This document shows, piece by piece, positions 34,001 through 42,229 of a DNA stretch of 64,000 nt. Location of the stretch: contig NW_024427588.1 of assembly GCF_017562075.2 (NCBI RefSeq), positions 124,001 through 188,000 on the forward strand, read 5' to 3'. The notes below the pieces were generated by a model, which worked only from the letters and a program-made list of their open reading frames with translations, did no database searches and was not told the DNA's origin. The translations under genes were made by a program, and so were the position numbers. The DNA is from Anopheles merus (taxonomy: Eukaryota; Arthropoda; Insecta; Diptera; Culicidae). Position 1 is the stretch's first letter; every line of letters begins with the position of its first letter.

Positions 34001-36252
34001 GAGCTAGCGGCTTTGAACACGGGATGGTGAGGCAGATAATACGCGCGTTCGTCGTCGGAGGGGTTTTTTATGCGTGACATGTGCCCAAGCTCCAGATACT
34101 CACGCATAAAATCATGGTACGCCGCTTTTACCTTTTGATCTCGTTCTAACCTCCTTTCTAGCAAACTAAAACGCCTTAATGCTGCTGCCTTCGAAAGGCC
34201 AAGCTTATCATCGAAGTCTGCTTGTTTAGGTAAGCATACCAGATAACGACCAGCTTTGTCTCGCTGTGTTGTATCCTTGTAAAATTGCTCACATTTGCGA
34301 TCCTCAGGAGAATAGCCATCGTTAACCTGTAGTTCTTCTACTTTCCAGAAACGCTCTATTGATTCTTCTAGTGAAACCATGCACACCACGGATGAAGTAT
34401 GAAAAGTATTGGATGTTGCTGGCTGAGAGGTAGATGCGGATCCACTCACGACCCAGCCGAATACGCTCTCCATCAGGACTGGGAGATTTGATGACATTTT
34501 ATATTGCGCCCCGCTTACAAAGAACGTGTGATAGTGCCGGGCACCGAGAATAATGTCGATCGGTGCCGACTTCTCGAAATGGGGGTCGGCGAACATAATA
34601 TGTGGCGGTAATTTCCAGCCACTGGTGGACACATCATGTGCGGGCAAATCAGCAATAAGCTTCTCGACTATCAAAAACTCAACATTAATTGCATAAGGGC
34701 TCGTTCTGGAAGATACCGTGGTGCGCATCGATTTCCGCACCGGGGTGGCCGATTGACCAGCACCAATCAGTGTGATGTCGACCGTGCCCGATTTGATACC
34801 TAGCCGATTAGCAAAACGGCTACTCATCAAATCTGGCTGGGAGGCACTATCTAAAAGTGCGCGTGCAGGATGCATTATGCCATGCGCATCAACAATGTTT
34901 ACCAGTGCAGTTTGAAGCAGAACTTGTTCCGTAGTTTGCCTCAATGCTGCTGCATAAGTGCGTTGCGTGTTTGCCGTGTGATCGTCTGTGTTGTGTGTGT
35001 TGTGTACGGAAGCATTTTGCGCAGCTGACGTGTTCGCAGTGGAAAATGTGCCGTAATTTTGTGAAGAGTGTAAAAGCGAGTGGTGTGTTGAATTGCAGTG
35101 TCTGCACTTGTATTGCGATGAGCAATCACGCACACGGTGATTGTCGCGCAAACAATTCAAGCACAATTTCAGTGTCATTGTGTTTCGGTACCGTTCCTCC
35201 GGTGACATTTGCATGAAACGCGGGCATTTCGATAAGTTGTGATCGGAGTGGCATATGCGTGTGTCGTGTGATGTTGACGGAAAGCTTGCTAAGCGCATAG
35301 GCGGAGCATGTTTATGTGCATAGTGCGTTTGGTTCACGGTAGAGGGAGCTTCGGTAATGTTTACCTGTAAGGTTTCCAACACTCGCATACGGCGCTGTAA
35401 AAATGCGATTAATCCTTCGTAACTAGGATTTTGGCTAGTTGAGGCATTTTCCTCCCAATCTCTTAATGTGGAGGTAGGCAATTTTGTGCACATTAAGTGT
35501 TCTAACAAGCAGCTCCATGCCTCCGTTTTTTCGCCTAGATGATTGAGAGTTTTCTTGTGACGCTCGAACTCGTCCACAAGATGGTGAAGGGTTGATGCAC
35601 TCTCCTTCTTAACGGTGGCCATACCAAAAAGTGCTTGAAGATGCCGTTTCTTTAATAAATACTCATTCGAGTATCTTTCGGTGAGCATTTGCCATGCTAG
35701 CTCGTAATTGGCTGCGCTAATCGTGATTGCTTCGATCACCTTTGCGGCCTCGCCTTTCACGGAAGCTCGTAAATAATGAAACTTTTGTATCGGTGGTATT
35801 TCCATATTTTCGTGAATTAATCCCTCAAAAGTGTCCCTATACGTGAGCCATTGCATGTAATCACCATCGAACTCAGGAAGTGAGATGGTGGGAAGCTTTA
35901 TACCTGCCAACGGGTTGGTGTTTGGCGTTGTGCTTGCGGATCGCGGAACGTGCACCCGTTTAGCCTTCAAATGGGCTTCAAGGCGTATCAAACGCGAGCC
36001 GAAATCGTCTCGTAACGCGGCATTGTGACTTATCACTTCCTCGGTGGCCGCTGCATCTTCCAATTTGGCCTGAATTGCTTCCAAATCAACGGAAAGCTTC
36101 TGGACCCTTGCAATGCGAATATTGATTTCGATTGCATCCCGTTCCGGGTCAAATTCGGCCAAAAACTTTTCGTGCTTAGCCAATACTGCTAGTAAAACTG
36201 TCCTTCTGGACGACAAAACGTTTATCGGAGCAGTCATAGTGCGGTTTGACAA
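31021..36252 (-). CDS. BEL-B Gag-Pol polyprotein (1743 aa)
   Basis: One uninterrupted frame, typical length for Pao polyproteins. In order: coiled-coil-like N-terminus; Gag core near residue 130 (LPEFDGDYMQWLTYRDTF); Cys/His cluster about 362-392 (CLNCLRDNHRVRDC, CRHCNSTHH); protease about 465 (ALLDSASQPDLMS); RT about 750-890 (VRVVFDGSAKT, VVGDIAKMYRQV, FYVDDFIGG); RNase H from about 1050 (TFCDASEAAYGACIYA, WSDSTITLTW); integrase zinc motif about 1375-1405 (HEELRHGG, CFRCIRQRP); DDE core with GVDYAGPLY, HSDNGKNFEGAA, PHFGGLWEAAVK; then the Pao C-terminal domain to residue 1743. All catalytic motifs are present. A good candidate for an active element. Confidence 0.95.
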   Translation of the reverse strand: MSNRTMTAPINVLSSRRTVLLAVLAKHEKFLAEFDPERDAIEINIRIARVQKLSVDLEAIQAKLEDAAATEEVISHNAALRDDFGSRLIRLEAHLKAKRVHVPRSASTTPNTNPLAGIKLPTISLPEFDGDYMQWLTYRDTFEGLIHENMEIPPIQKFHYLRASVKGEAAKVIEAITISAANYELAWQMLTERYSNEYLLKKRHLQALFGMATVKKESASTLHHLVDEFERHKKTLNHLGEKTEAWSCLLEHLMCTKLPTSTLRDWEENASTSQNPSYEGLIAFLQRRMRVLETLQVNITEAPSTVNQTHYAHKHAPPMRLASFPSTSHDTRICHSDHNLSKCPRFMQMSPEERYRNTMTLKLCLNCLRDNHRVRDCSSQYKCRHCNSTHHSLLHSSQNYGTFSTANTSAAQNASVHNTHNTDDHTANTQRTYAAALRQTTEQVLLQTALVNIVDAHGIMHPARALLDSASQPDLMSSRFANRLGIKSGTVDITLIGAGQSATPVRKSMRTTVSSRTSPYAINVEFLIVEKLIADLPAHDVSTSGWKLPPHIMFADPHFEKSAPIDIILGARHYHTFFVSGAQYKMSSNLPVLMESVFGWVVSGSASTSQPATSNTFHTSSVVCMVSLEESIERFWKVEELQVNDGYSPEDRKCEQFYKDTTQRDKAGRYLVCLPKQADFDDKLGLSKAAALRRFSLLERRLERDQKVKAAYHDFMREYLELGHMSRIKNPSDDERAYYLPHHPVFKAASSTTKVRVVFDGSAKTSTGFSLNDALCVGPVVQDDLLDIILRFRTYKVAVVGDIAKMYRQVLLHPNDRKFVRICFRFSPHSPIEYFELNTATYGLAPSSFLATRTLLQLANDEGDSCPNASAALKTNFYVDDFIGGADSIENARQLRIELSQLLAKGGFELRKWTSNQLEVLAGLNADQIGTQSARQFLPHETVKALGVSWEPEHDVLSFESAISSDVSIPTKRSILSNVARMFDPLGLISPIVIRAKMMMQELWLQKAGWDEYVPDTICKKWKAIQQDWQLISEFKVSRYALLPGARIQLHTFCDASEAAYGACIYARCEGESGQIRITLLSSKSRVAPLKRVTLPRLELCAAVLGAHLHHRVKKAMGINVAESFFWSDSTITLTWISATPNTWATFVANRVSEVQHYSHPRQWRHVPGASNPADLVSRGTSAADFLKSKLWSFGPDWLSLPASIWPNSNPEPANETNLEIRQVSAAVVHTTTNHPWFALCSSYKRLLRIVSYCIRFTRNAKEKARTQRTAAQHPAPLIVTPEYMEAANTVLSRLAQQDAFSAELGQLKKGNEVMKQSPLRALSPFLDEQGIIRVGGRLRLSQLPYQAKHPVLLPKKHPFAQLIAKYQHEELRHGGGRLLLSRIREEFWPLDGRHLVKHIVQNCFRCIRQRPTLEQQQLGQLPAQRITPSRPFSVTGVDYAGPLYLKPAHKRAAPGKCYLCVFVCFSTKAVHLELVSDLTTAGFLAALHRFTARRGLPAHIHSDNGKNFEGAARELHELFEMFRDEQQLHLIVTDCTNRGINWHFTPPKAPHFGGLWEAAVKTAKRHLFRQLGSTRLSYEGYTTVLHQIEAAMNSRPLLPMSDDPNDISALTPAHFLVGTSMHAVPEPDYTHLRSCTLSDLQKWQVMVQRFWKHWTTEYLQEMQRDNTMAKRNDSILPGRLVILKDDFLPPTRWPLARIVHVHTGDDKLTRVVTLKTSKGIVTRPITKICILPVAEADESTCT

Positions 36253-36395
36253 AAAACGCTAAATTTCGCGGACACAGTGAACTTGGTCGATTGTGAGGCG
36301 ACTAAAGCACAGTTACACGCGCGCAAACAGTGATTATCGCGAGAATAATTAAGATTTAGAAAACCAGATTCGTCTTAATCCTGGTCACGGCACCA

Positions 36396-36625
36396 ATGTT
36401 TAATCTCACTATTTCGGATAATTTATTTTCCGCGTTTCGGTGTAACTTTCAAACCTTTAATATTTACCAGCAGTTATTCGTTGTGTAGCAAAATTGAAAG
36501 AGAGCTTTATTTACGACATTCACTGTTATTTATAAACTACTCGATCGAGCCGAACACTCGAAATTGAACGAAGACTGTTCGTGTTTCGTTAAGCACGATA
36601 TGAAGTGACAGGGCTTGCCTGAACA
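36396..36625 (-). repeat. BEL-B 5' LTR
   Basis: 230 bp; minus-strand primer site TTGGTGCCGTGACC directly inside it (about 36381-36395). The leader is about 140 bp, to the ATG at 36252. Confidence 0.93.
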
Positions 36626-37873
36626 AGCATTATCATGAACGCTACATGCATAAAAAGATGGAAGCAGTTATTGCGGCAATCCGGCAAAGGTTTTGGGTAA
36701 TCGACCTTAGGGCCGTGGTAAGAAGCGTGATCAGCAAATGCCAGCGTTGCAAAAATGAACGCGCACGTCCCATTGCCCCGATGATGGCCCCCCTTCCAGA
36801 AAGCCGAGCCACTGTGTTCAAAAAACCCTTCACCCATACAGGTGTAGATTACTTTGTACCCATGACAGTGTCAATCGGAAGAAGGGTAGAAAAAAGATGG
36901 GGAGCGATATTCACGTGTATGACAACGCGCGCTATACATTTAGAAATCGCTAAAGACTTAAGTACAAATTCCTTCATAATGTGCCTAAAAAATGTGCAGC
37001 ATAGGCGTGGAAAGATTTGTCACATATACAGCGACAATGGTACAAACTTCGTTGGGGCAAACAGGCAAATAACGGAACTCATCGAAAGATGTGCAACCAA
37101 CGGTATCAAATGGCACTTCAATCCCCCGGCCGCGCCTCACTTTGGAGGTGTATGGGAGAGAATGGTCCGAGAGGTCAAGAGCTTGCTGCCAAATAATGAT
37201 AATATGCCAGAAGAAGTATTAAGATCGGCCTTTATCGAGATCGAATTTATTCTCAATAATAGACCTCTTACTCACATCCCCCTCGAAACTGAAGACGACG
37301 AACCTCTCACACCGTTTCACTTCTTGATAGGGTGTTCCGGAGAGGCCGAACCTACGCCAGCCGGGATTTCAGCAGCTGAAGCTAGCAGAAACAACTGGAA
37401 GAAGGCACAAGTTATCACCCAAAACTATTGGGAACGTTGGTTGAAGGAGTACCTCCCAACATTAGCCAAACGAGAAAAGTGGATAGAACGCTCAGACCCA
37501 ATACAACCTGATGACAGTCGTCTTCCCATAGAAACAAGGCGTGGGTAGGTGGTTAAAGGGCCGGGTAGTAGAAGTTTATCCCGCTAAAGACGGACAAGTT
37601 AGATCCGCAAAGATTAAAGTTGAAAACGGCGAATACAAACGCCCTGTTATCAACTTATCAGTACTAGAAGTAAAGGGCAAGAAAATTGCAGACGTACCTT
37701 CGTGGGGAGTTAAAAGACCGGTCAACATCGCCTACGTCAAGAAATTAGCTGAACAATTAAAAACTCCTCCTGCAAAAAGGAGGAAGCATCTCGTAAAACC
37801 TTATAATGGCCCGGTATCTATGCATTATAAGCCTGTTAGCCGCATGGAAACTAACAGACAATCTTTCAGTTAA
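36626..37873 (+). pseudogene. BEL-2 integrase and C-terminal domain
   Basis: Resumes pol after BEL-B. Zinc motif (MHKKMEAVIAAIRQRF, CQRCKNERAR), core with HTGVDYF, YSDNGTNFVGA and PHFGGVWERMVREVK as in BEL-1. Near 37515-37535 small deletions change the frame (DDSRLPIETRRG then stop at 37548), and the tail GRWLKGRVVEVY reads from 37541 in another frame to 37873. It overlaps the env start at 37806 by 68 bp, the same overlap as in BEL-1. Confidence 0.85.
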
Positions 37874-39356
37874 ACCAGTTGAAGAAGCTGGTATATTCTT
37901 CGACCACGAAGGAACGCTTCTCTTGAAAAGGGGTGTGTGGGAAACAACCTTCCACACGAAAATACACCCCGAAAATGACACAGAGACTTTACTGACAATG
38001 GAGAAAGAGGTGACCACAGTATTCAAGGCACTGAGCGACATGGACACTAATCTTCTAAATTTGAAATTGACATTACAACAAAACATTCGACACGCACTTC
38101 AACTCTCACAGACTGCAGTAAAAAGGCGAACCAAACGATCTAGCGGCATATTTGGATTTTTGAAAGGTATTCTTTTTGAAGAAGACGATATTGACGAACA
38201 GTTAGCCCTCTTTAGAGCTTCTGAAGACCAGAAATTGAAACATATATCGGAAGACATGACTCATAAAATCAAGCAGGGTGACAGACTTAGAAACAAACTT
38301 AATTTGAAAATAGACCACATGAACGAAGGTATTAAGAGTCTTAATAAAAGCTTCAATGAAAACAAAAAAAACGTACTTATAAAGCATGTCACAGAAACAA
38401 TCATGCTAGCTGAAGACATAGTACAATACATTACGACAAGGTATCTAGAGTTAGAAATCCAGCCCCTTAGCATATTCGACTCGACGAAAATTTCCGAGAA
38501 GATACAATCAAGGTTACCCGATGGGTATATAATTCTAGACCACACCCGAATTTCTAGCAAAGAGTTATTTAGGGGAGAAATAATAGTACATATTGAAAAC
38601 GTCATCGTTTCGCAAGAGAGATTCGAAATATTCCATATCACTGTAATACCAAACCTAAAAAACTTTACAACTCTGGACTTAGATGAAAATGTAATAGCTA
38701 TAAACGATATACACTATATATACCCTAGAGATATTACGCGATACAATAGCACACATCACTTGTCCTCCGATGTAGCCGTTAGAAGAGATTTGGATTGTAT
38801 ATCCTCATCTTTCAGACATATAAAATCAGAATGCTTGTGTGGAATAAAACCAATTAAAAACTCAATAACCAAATTTGTAAAGCTCTCCCAGCCGAACAAA
38901 ATCCTATACTACTCTTCTCATCCTAACGAAATATACCTCAAATGTAACAAAACACTGACACATCCCGCGTATCAAGCTGGGGTAATAACACTTAGCCAAG
39001 ACTGTAAAATACAGACCAAGAACATAGAAATCCAGCCAACCATGAAAATTGAAGCTGTAGAAACAAAAATGTATTTCAAGCCGCTGGCCAAAATACTGAA
39101 TTTAAGCGCAGAGCAAAAAGAAGAAACAAATAGGGATCAGCTCTACCTCATAATAATTACAAGTACAATAGCCTGCGTCGCCACTTTTATATTAGGAATA
39201 ACCATAGCATTTATTATCAAACAAGTAAATTATCAAACAAGAAATTTGCGAGCTAAAATGTACACTTTACGCCCCCCGCCGTTTAAACCGTCACCAAATA
39301 GTAACCCCTATACAAGGAATTACGGGGGTCAGGATGTTGATGACAGCGCCGCATAA
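37806..39356 (+). CDS. BEL-2 envelope-like glycoprotein (516 aa), open
   Basis: ATG at 37806 overlaps the pol end. Residues 1-19 look like a signal peptide. RTKR at about 108-111 is a furin-type cleavage site, followed by a Gly/Phe/Leu-rich stretch resembling a fusion peptide, then heptad-like helices. A hydrophobic membrane segment is at about 446-471 with a ~45-residue basic/proline tail. This is the layout of F-type envelope proteins of insect retroelements and baculoviruses (family knowledge). The last ~7 codons and the stop lie inside the 3' LTR (starts 39335). Open here although RT of the same copy is deleted; whether it is made is unknown. Confidence 0.8.
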   Translation: MARYLCIISLLAAWKLTDNLSVKPVEEAGIFFDHEGTLLLKRGVWETTFHTKIHPENDTETLLTMEKEVTTVFKALSDMDTNLLNLKLTLQQNIRHALQLSQTAVKRRTKRSSGIFGFLKGILFEEDDIDEQLALFRASEDQKLKHISEDMTHKIKQGDRLRNKLNLKIDHMNEGIKSLNKSFNENKKNVLIKHVTETIMLAEDIVQYITTRYLELEIQPLSIFDSTKISEKIQSRLPDGYIILDHTRISSKELFRGEIIVHIENVIVSQERFEIFHITVIPNLKNFTTLDLDENVIAINDIHYIYPRDITRYNSTHHLSSDVAVRRDLDCISSSFRHIKSECLCGIKPIKNSITKFVKLSQPNKILYYSSHPNEIYLKCNKTLTHPAYQAGVITLSQDCKIQTKNIEIQPTMKIEAVETKMYFKPLAKILNLSAEQKEETNRDQLYLIIITSTIACVATFILGITIAFIIKQVNYQTRNLRAKMYTLRPPPFKPSPNSNPYTRNYGGQDVDDSAA

Positions 39357-39624
39357 TTAGGTCATCACGGCCTGGGAACTGACCGACCGAACGAAAACAA
39401 TTGTAAGCAAATCTAATGTAAACAATATCGACCAAATAAAAACTGCTGATCGCGATCGATCAGCAGAAAATTAGTATATAAGTTAGGAAAAAGCATGAAT
39501 AAATCGACTTTCAAGCACAAGAACTCAAAGACTAAGTTGTTTGTCTGTTCCAAGCCAAGTCGGACGGTAAAATCCTCCGGTCTTGGCGCTTCCCAACGAG
39601 TTCAGACTCGGTGCGGAAAATATA
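39335..39624 (+). repeat. BEL-2 3' LTR
   Basis: 290 bp, near-identical to the 5' LTR; followed by GCCCT (39625-39629). A short G-rich tract (tacgggggtcagga) precedes it. Confidence 0.93.
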
Positions 39625-39629
39625 GCCCT

Positions 39630-40685
39630 AATCATGGAGTTGAGGGGGTCTCTAGATCCACTACGGTCGACTACGGTTCAGGGCAAGTAACGGACGAAAA
39701 CGAAGCCGAACAGCAGGCGCGTAAAAGTTTAACTGCTGGAGCAGGGATGAACAGTCGATGTTATTTTGCAGTAAACCAGCCAACAGTTGTTGCGCGGTAC
39801 AGCGTCTGATGTGGAGCGTTTGCAGTCCGAGAAGCTGAAGTCGCGTTTCATAAGGTGGTAACTGACTGTCAGGTGGCCAAGGTAACAAGCGTGTTGCGTA
39901 TCGGGATAAGCGACGCTGTATCGATTCCATTCTCTCAGAAAGTCTTTGGGTTGAGGGCTTCCAGACAACACAGGCGTATTCGAGTACCGGGCGGATAATA
40001 ACGCAGTATAATGCTTTGATGCAGACTGGGTCTTTGAAATCTCTTGTTATCCGAAACAACATGCCAAGCATGCTGGTCAAATGACAGCTTTGAATCAAGT
40101 ATGAGAGCGTTTCTACATACACCGAGAATGCAGCTGAGAAAATAACTGACAGCATGCTTTGACAGCGACTGACAGCATTTTCGGTGAGAGAATTCTCCTC
40201 GGCATGCAAAGAACGATGGAGCTGAGAAAAAAATGAATAGTTTATAGCGATCGATCAATTTTAGTTTGCAAAAATCGTAGAAATATTATTAAAAAGTAAA
40301 CTTTAAAAGAAGAAATTTTAGCGATTAAAATGGATTTTTTCTACATCATTTTATAAGTCTCATCTCGGCGCTTTTCAGAGCTTCTACACACACCAGCGTA
40401 AGAAACCGGTTGTCAATTCTCTCACAGCCATCTCTCAGCTGCAGTCTCGGTGTATGTAGAAACGCTCTGACTCGGAGATCCTTCATAGCATTAGTGCGTT
40501 CTATTGGTAAACCGTTAACTGTGTAGCTGGTGTTCCTAATTTCTCGTGCTCGTGTGAATGTAATGACTCGGCATTTTTCAATGCAGAGGCTCAGGCAGTT
40601 TCGATTGTACCATTGGTGGAAATCGAATAGGTATTGTTGTAGCTCGGAGTGGTCTGTGTCATTTTTTATCGTCATGTAGATTTTT
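39630..40685 (-). mobile_element. non-LTR element N2 (CR1-like), coding part, interrupted
   Basis: Minus-strand RT fragments: 40675-40471 (NRNCLSLCIEKCRVITF, TVNGLPIERT) and 40104-39630 (LDSKLSFDQHAWHV, DPVCIKALYCVIIRPVLEYACVVW, SERMESIQRR). A 363-bp MITE lies between them. Frames are broken in several places. RT catalytic motifs should lie upstream and are absent; the 5' side ends against the E LTR at 40686. The 3' end continues at 18673-18497 across BEL-2. Related to N1 but a different family by residue differences. Confidence 0.82.
40105..40467. mobile_element. 363-bp MITE with 35-bp inverted repeats
   Basis: Left repeat 40105-40139 and right repeat 40433-40467 are inverse complements with one or two differences (starts GAGCGTTTCTACATACACC). 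TGA flanks both sides (40102-40104, 40468-40470). It sits in the N2 frame and splits the KDLRV / LDSKLSF stretch. A 3-bp duplication suggests the PIF/Harbinger group, though TGA is not its usual TTA/TAA. Confidence 0.8.
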
Positions 40686-40919
40686 TGTTGGAAAAGTTCC
40701 GCCTTATTGTCACAGCTTGAAAAATCTCTTCACCTTGGCAGAACGGGCTGTCACAGCGATCTGAACTTTTGACAGCCGGAAACTACACGCGGTGCAAGCG
40801 GCACCACATACACTCTCTCGCTCTTTGGACTTTCTACCGAACGGACGTACAGTGAAGAAACAAAGAACTATTACTTGTTACACATTAAATCAAAGGCCTC
40901 AGTTAATTTAATATCAACA
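40686..40919 (+). repeat. LTR of element E (234 bp)
   Basis: Starts TGTTGGAAAAG, ends ATATCAACA, followed by a recognisable primer site. No matching 3' LTR was found in the window. Confidence 0.7.
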
Positions 40920-40933
40920 GGTTATGGGCCCAG
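40920..40933 (+). other. element E primer site, internal initiator tRNA-Met type
   Basis: GGTTATGGGCCCAG is the complement of the anticodon-arm region of initiator tRNA-Met (tRNA ends ...GGGCCCAUAACC at the half-molecule). Copia-type and mdg3-lineage (blastopia/micropia) elements use this half-tRNA primer; that is established for those groups. Confidence 0.75.
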
Positions 40934-41221
40934 GCCGTGAAGTGTGTAACAAGTAATTTCGTCGTGTTTTTGTGAGCTAGAGACTTTTCCAATTTTATCA
41001 GTGTAGAAATTTATAAATTAGGTGCCCAAACGTCAACCTCTGACAGCTGAGAGTGAAGCGAAGTGATGCAACCCGGTGACAGTTGTTATGTCAAATCGTA
41101 AAAATAAACCGGTTCAATTGCCACTTAAAAACCGAAAAAGCCAAACGCGTTTTCTTTGTAAAAAGTGAGAAGTGAGATTTAGCTACATTTACAATCTCAG
41201 AAGTGGGATTTACTCACGAAA

Positions 41222-41948
41222 ATGCCTACAAAGGACCAAATGGTGTGTGTTTTATCGGATGCTGGCGTAGATTGTCCTGCCAACGCTACAATTAACCAAA
41301 TCCGGAGTCTGTATGACGCCGTGATGCCGGTGCAAGCAAAGGAAAACAAAATGGAAGGCACACTGTTGGACACTGCTGAAGAATGTTCCGGTAATAGCTG
41401 TGCCGTTCAGAAGAAAATTGATCAGCTGGAGCTGGAGAAGAAACTGCTGACCTTGCAGAAGGAAGTTTCGGAGATGAAGCTGCAGAGTAATGCTGAGAAA
41501 AAACTTCCCAACCTTACGACGATTGAAAGCTTACGCTTTCAATAACGCTTCGACTGCTTTCCAGGACAGCTCAAGTATTAGCTCGAGCTTCAGGTTTATT
41601 AGAATATAATGCTCTGAAGCAAACACTCATTGAAACATTTCAACAAACATATTCCGTTGAAAGTGTTTATTACGAGCTACGCAGTCGCCGCCTTTCTGCC
41701 TCCGAATCGACCATAACATACTTCATTGACATGAAGAATATTGGCAGGAAAGCGAAAATTCCCGAGGGTGAGCTTGTTGACATCATAATCAAAGGTATAA
41801 ATGATCCGGTCAACGCCGCTGCTATGCGTTATGCTGCTCGTCAGATGGATGATCTCCTAGCCTTGCTGAAAAGATATGAAGAGATGCGGACACGTCACCA
41901 GCCGTCAACATCTGCACCCAAGGACAGACGATCTACTCGCGATGTACC
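41222..41948 (+). pseudogene. element E gag, first part
   Basis: ATG 41222 (MPTKDQMVCVLSDAGV), 107 codons with a coiled-coil-like KIDQLELEKKLLTLQKEV, then a frame break near 41540. Gag-like sequence continues in other frames (LIETFQQTYSVESVYYELRSRRLSAS region, then KNIGRKAKIPEGELVDIIIKGI) to 41948, where the CsRn1-like element is inserted. No close family is recognised beyond retrotransposon Gag. 40934-41221 is leader. Confidence 0.65.
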
Positions 41949-42211
41949 TATGGGAATGTTCTAGCTAATTTCACTACTTTCGAGTGCACGTAATGAGTTG
42001 GCTTGTTGCTCGCTTGGTGGTCACTCGTAGAATGATTTTATTTCTAATATAAAATATAATTCTAATCCTATATCTAATGGTAGTAGTGCAATTGTTTGCT
42101 ATTGTTAGTGTTAGTGAGTGAAAGAGTGCTACACGTTACGCGCGATGCGTTCTGTATGTGTTTGCTATGCGTAACGCGTCTTAAGAAGCGGTTACACGTT
42201 GTGTCACCACA
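41949..42211 (-). repeat. CsRn1-like 3' LTR
   Basis: TGTGGTGACACAAC to CATTCCCATA on the minus strand. 42212-42229 is the purine tract and stop region. Confidence 0.88.
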
Positions 42212-42229
42212 CTACTTCCCCCTTAGATT

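Larger units (their letters stand above)
30732..36625 (-). mobile_element. BEL/Pao retrotransposon BEL-B, intact-looking
   Basis: LTRs 30732-30960 (229 bp) and 36396-36625 (230 bp) differ by a single A as read by eye. Duplication AGCAT at 30727-30731 and 36626-36630; the empty site is given by BEL-1 (8230-8250). The polypurine tract, AAGGGGGGGGAGGA on the minus strand, touches the 3' LTR (30961-30977); the primer site TTGGTGCCGTGACC follows the 5' LTR. A single long open frame fills the interior. It has no env gene and is a different family from BEL-1/2. Confidence 0.95.
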
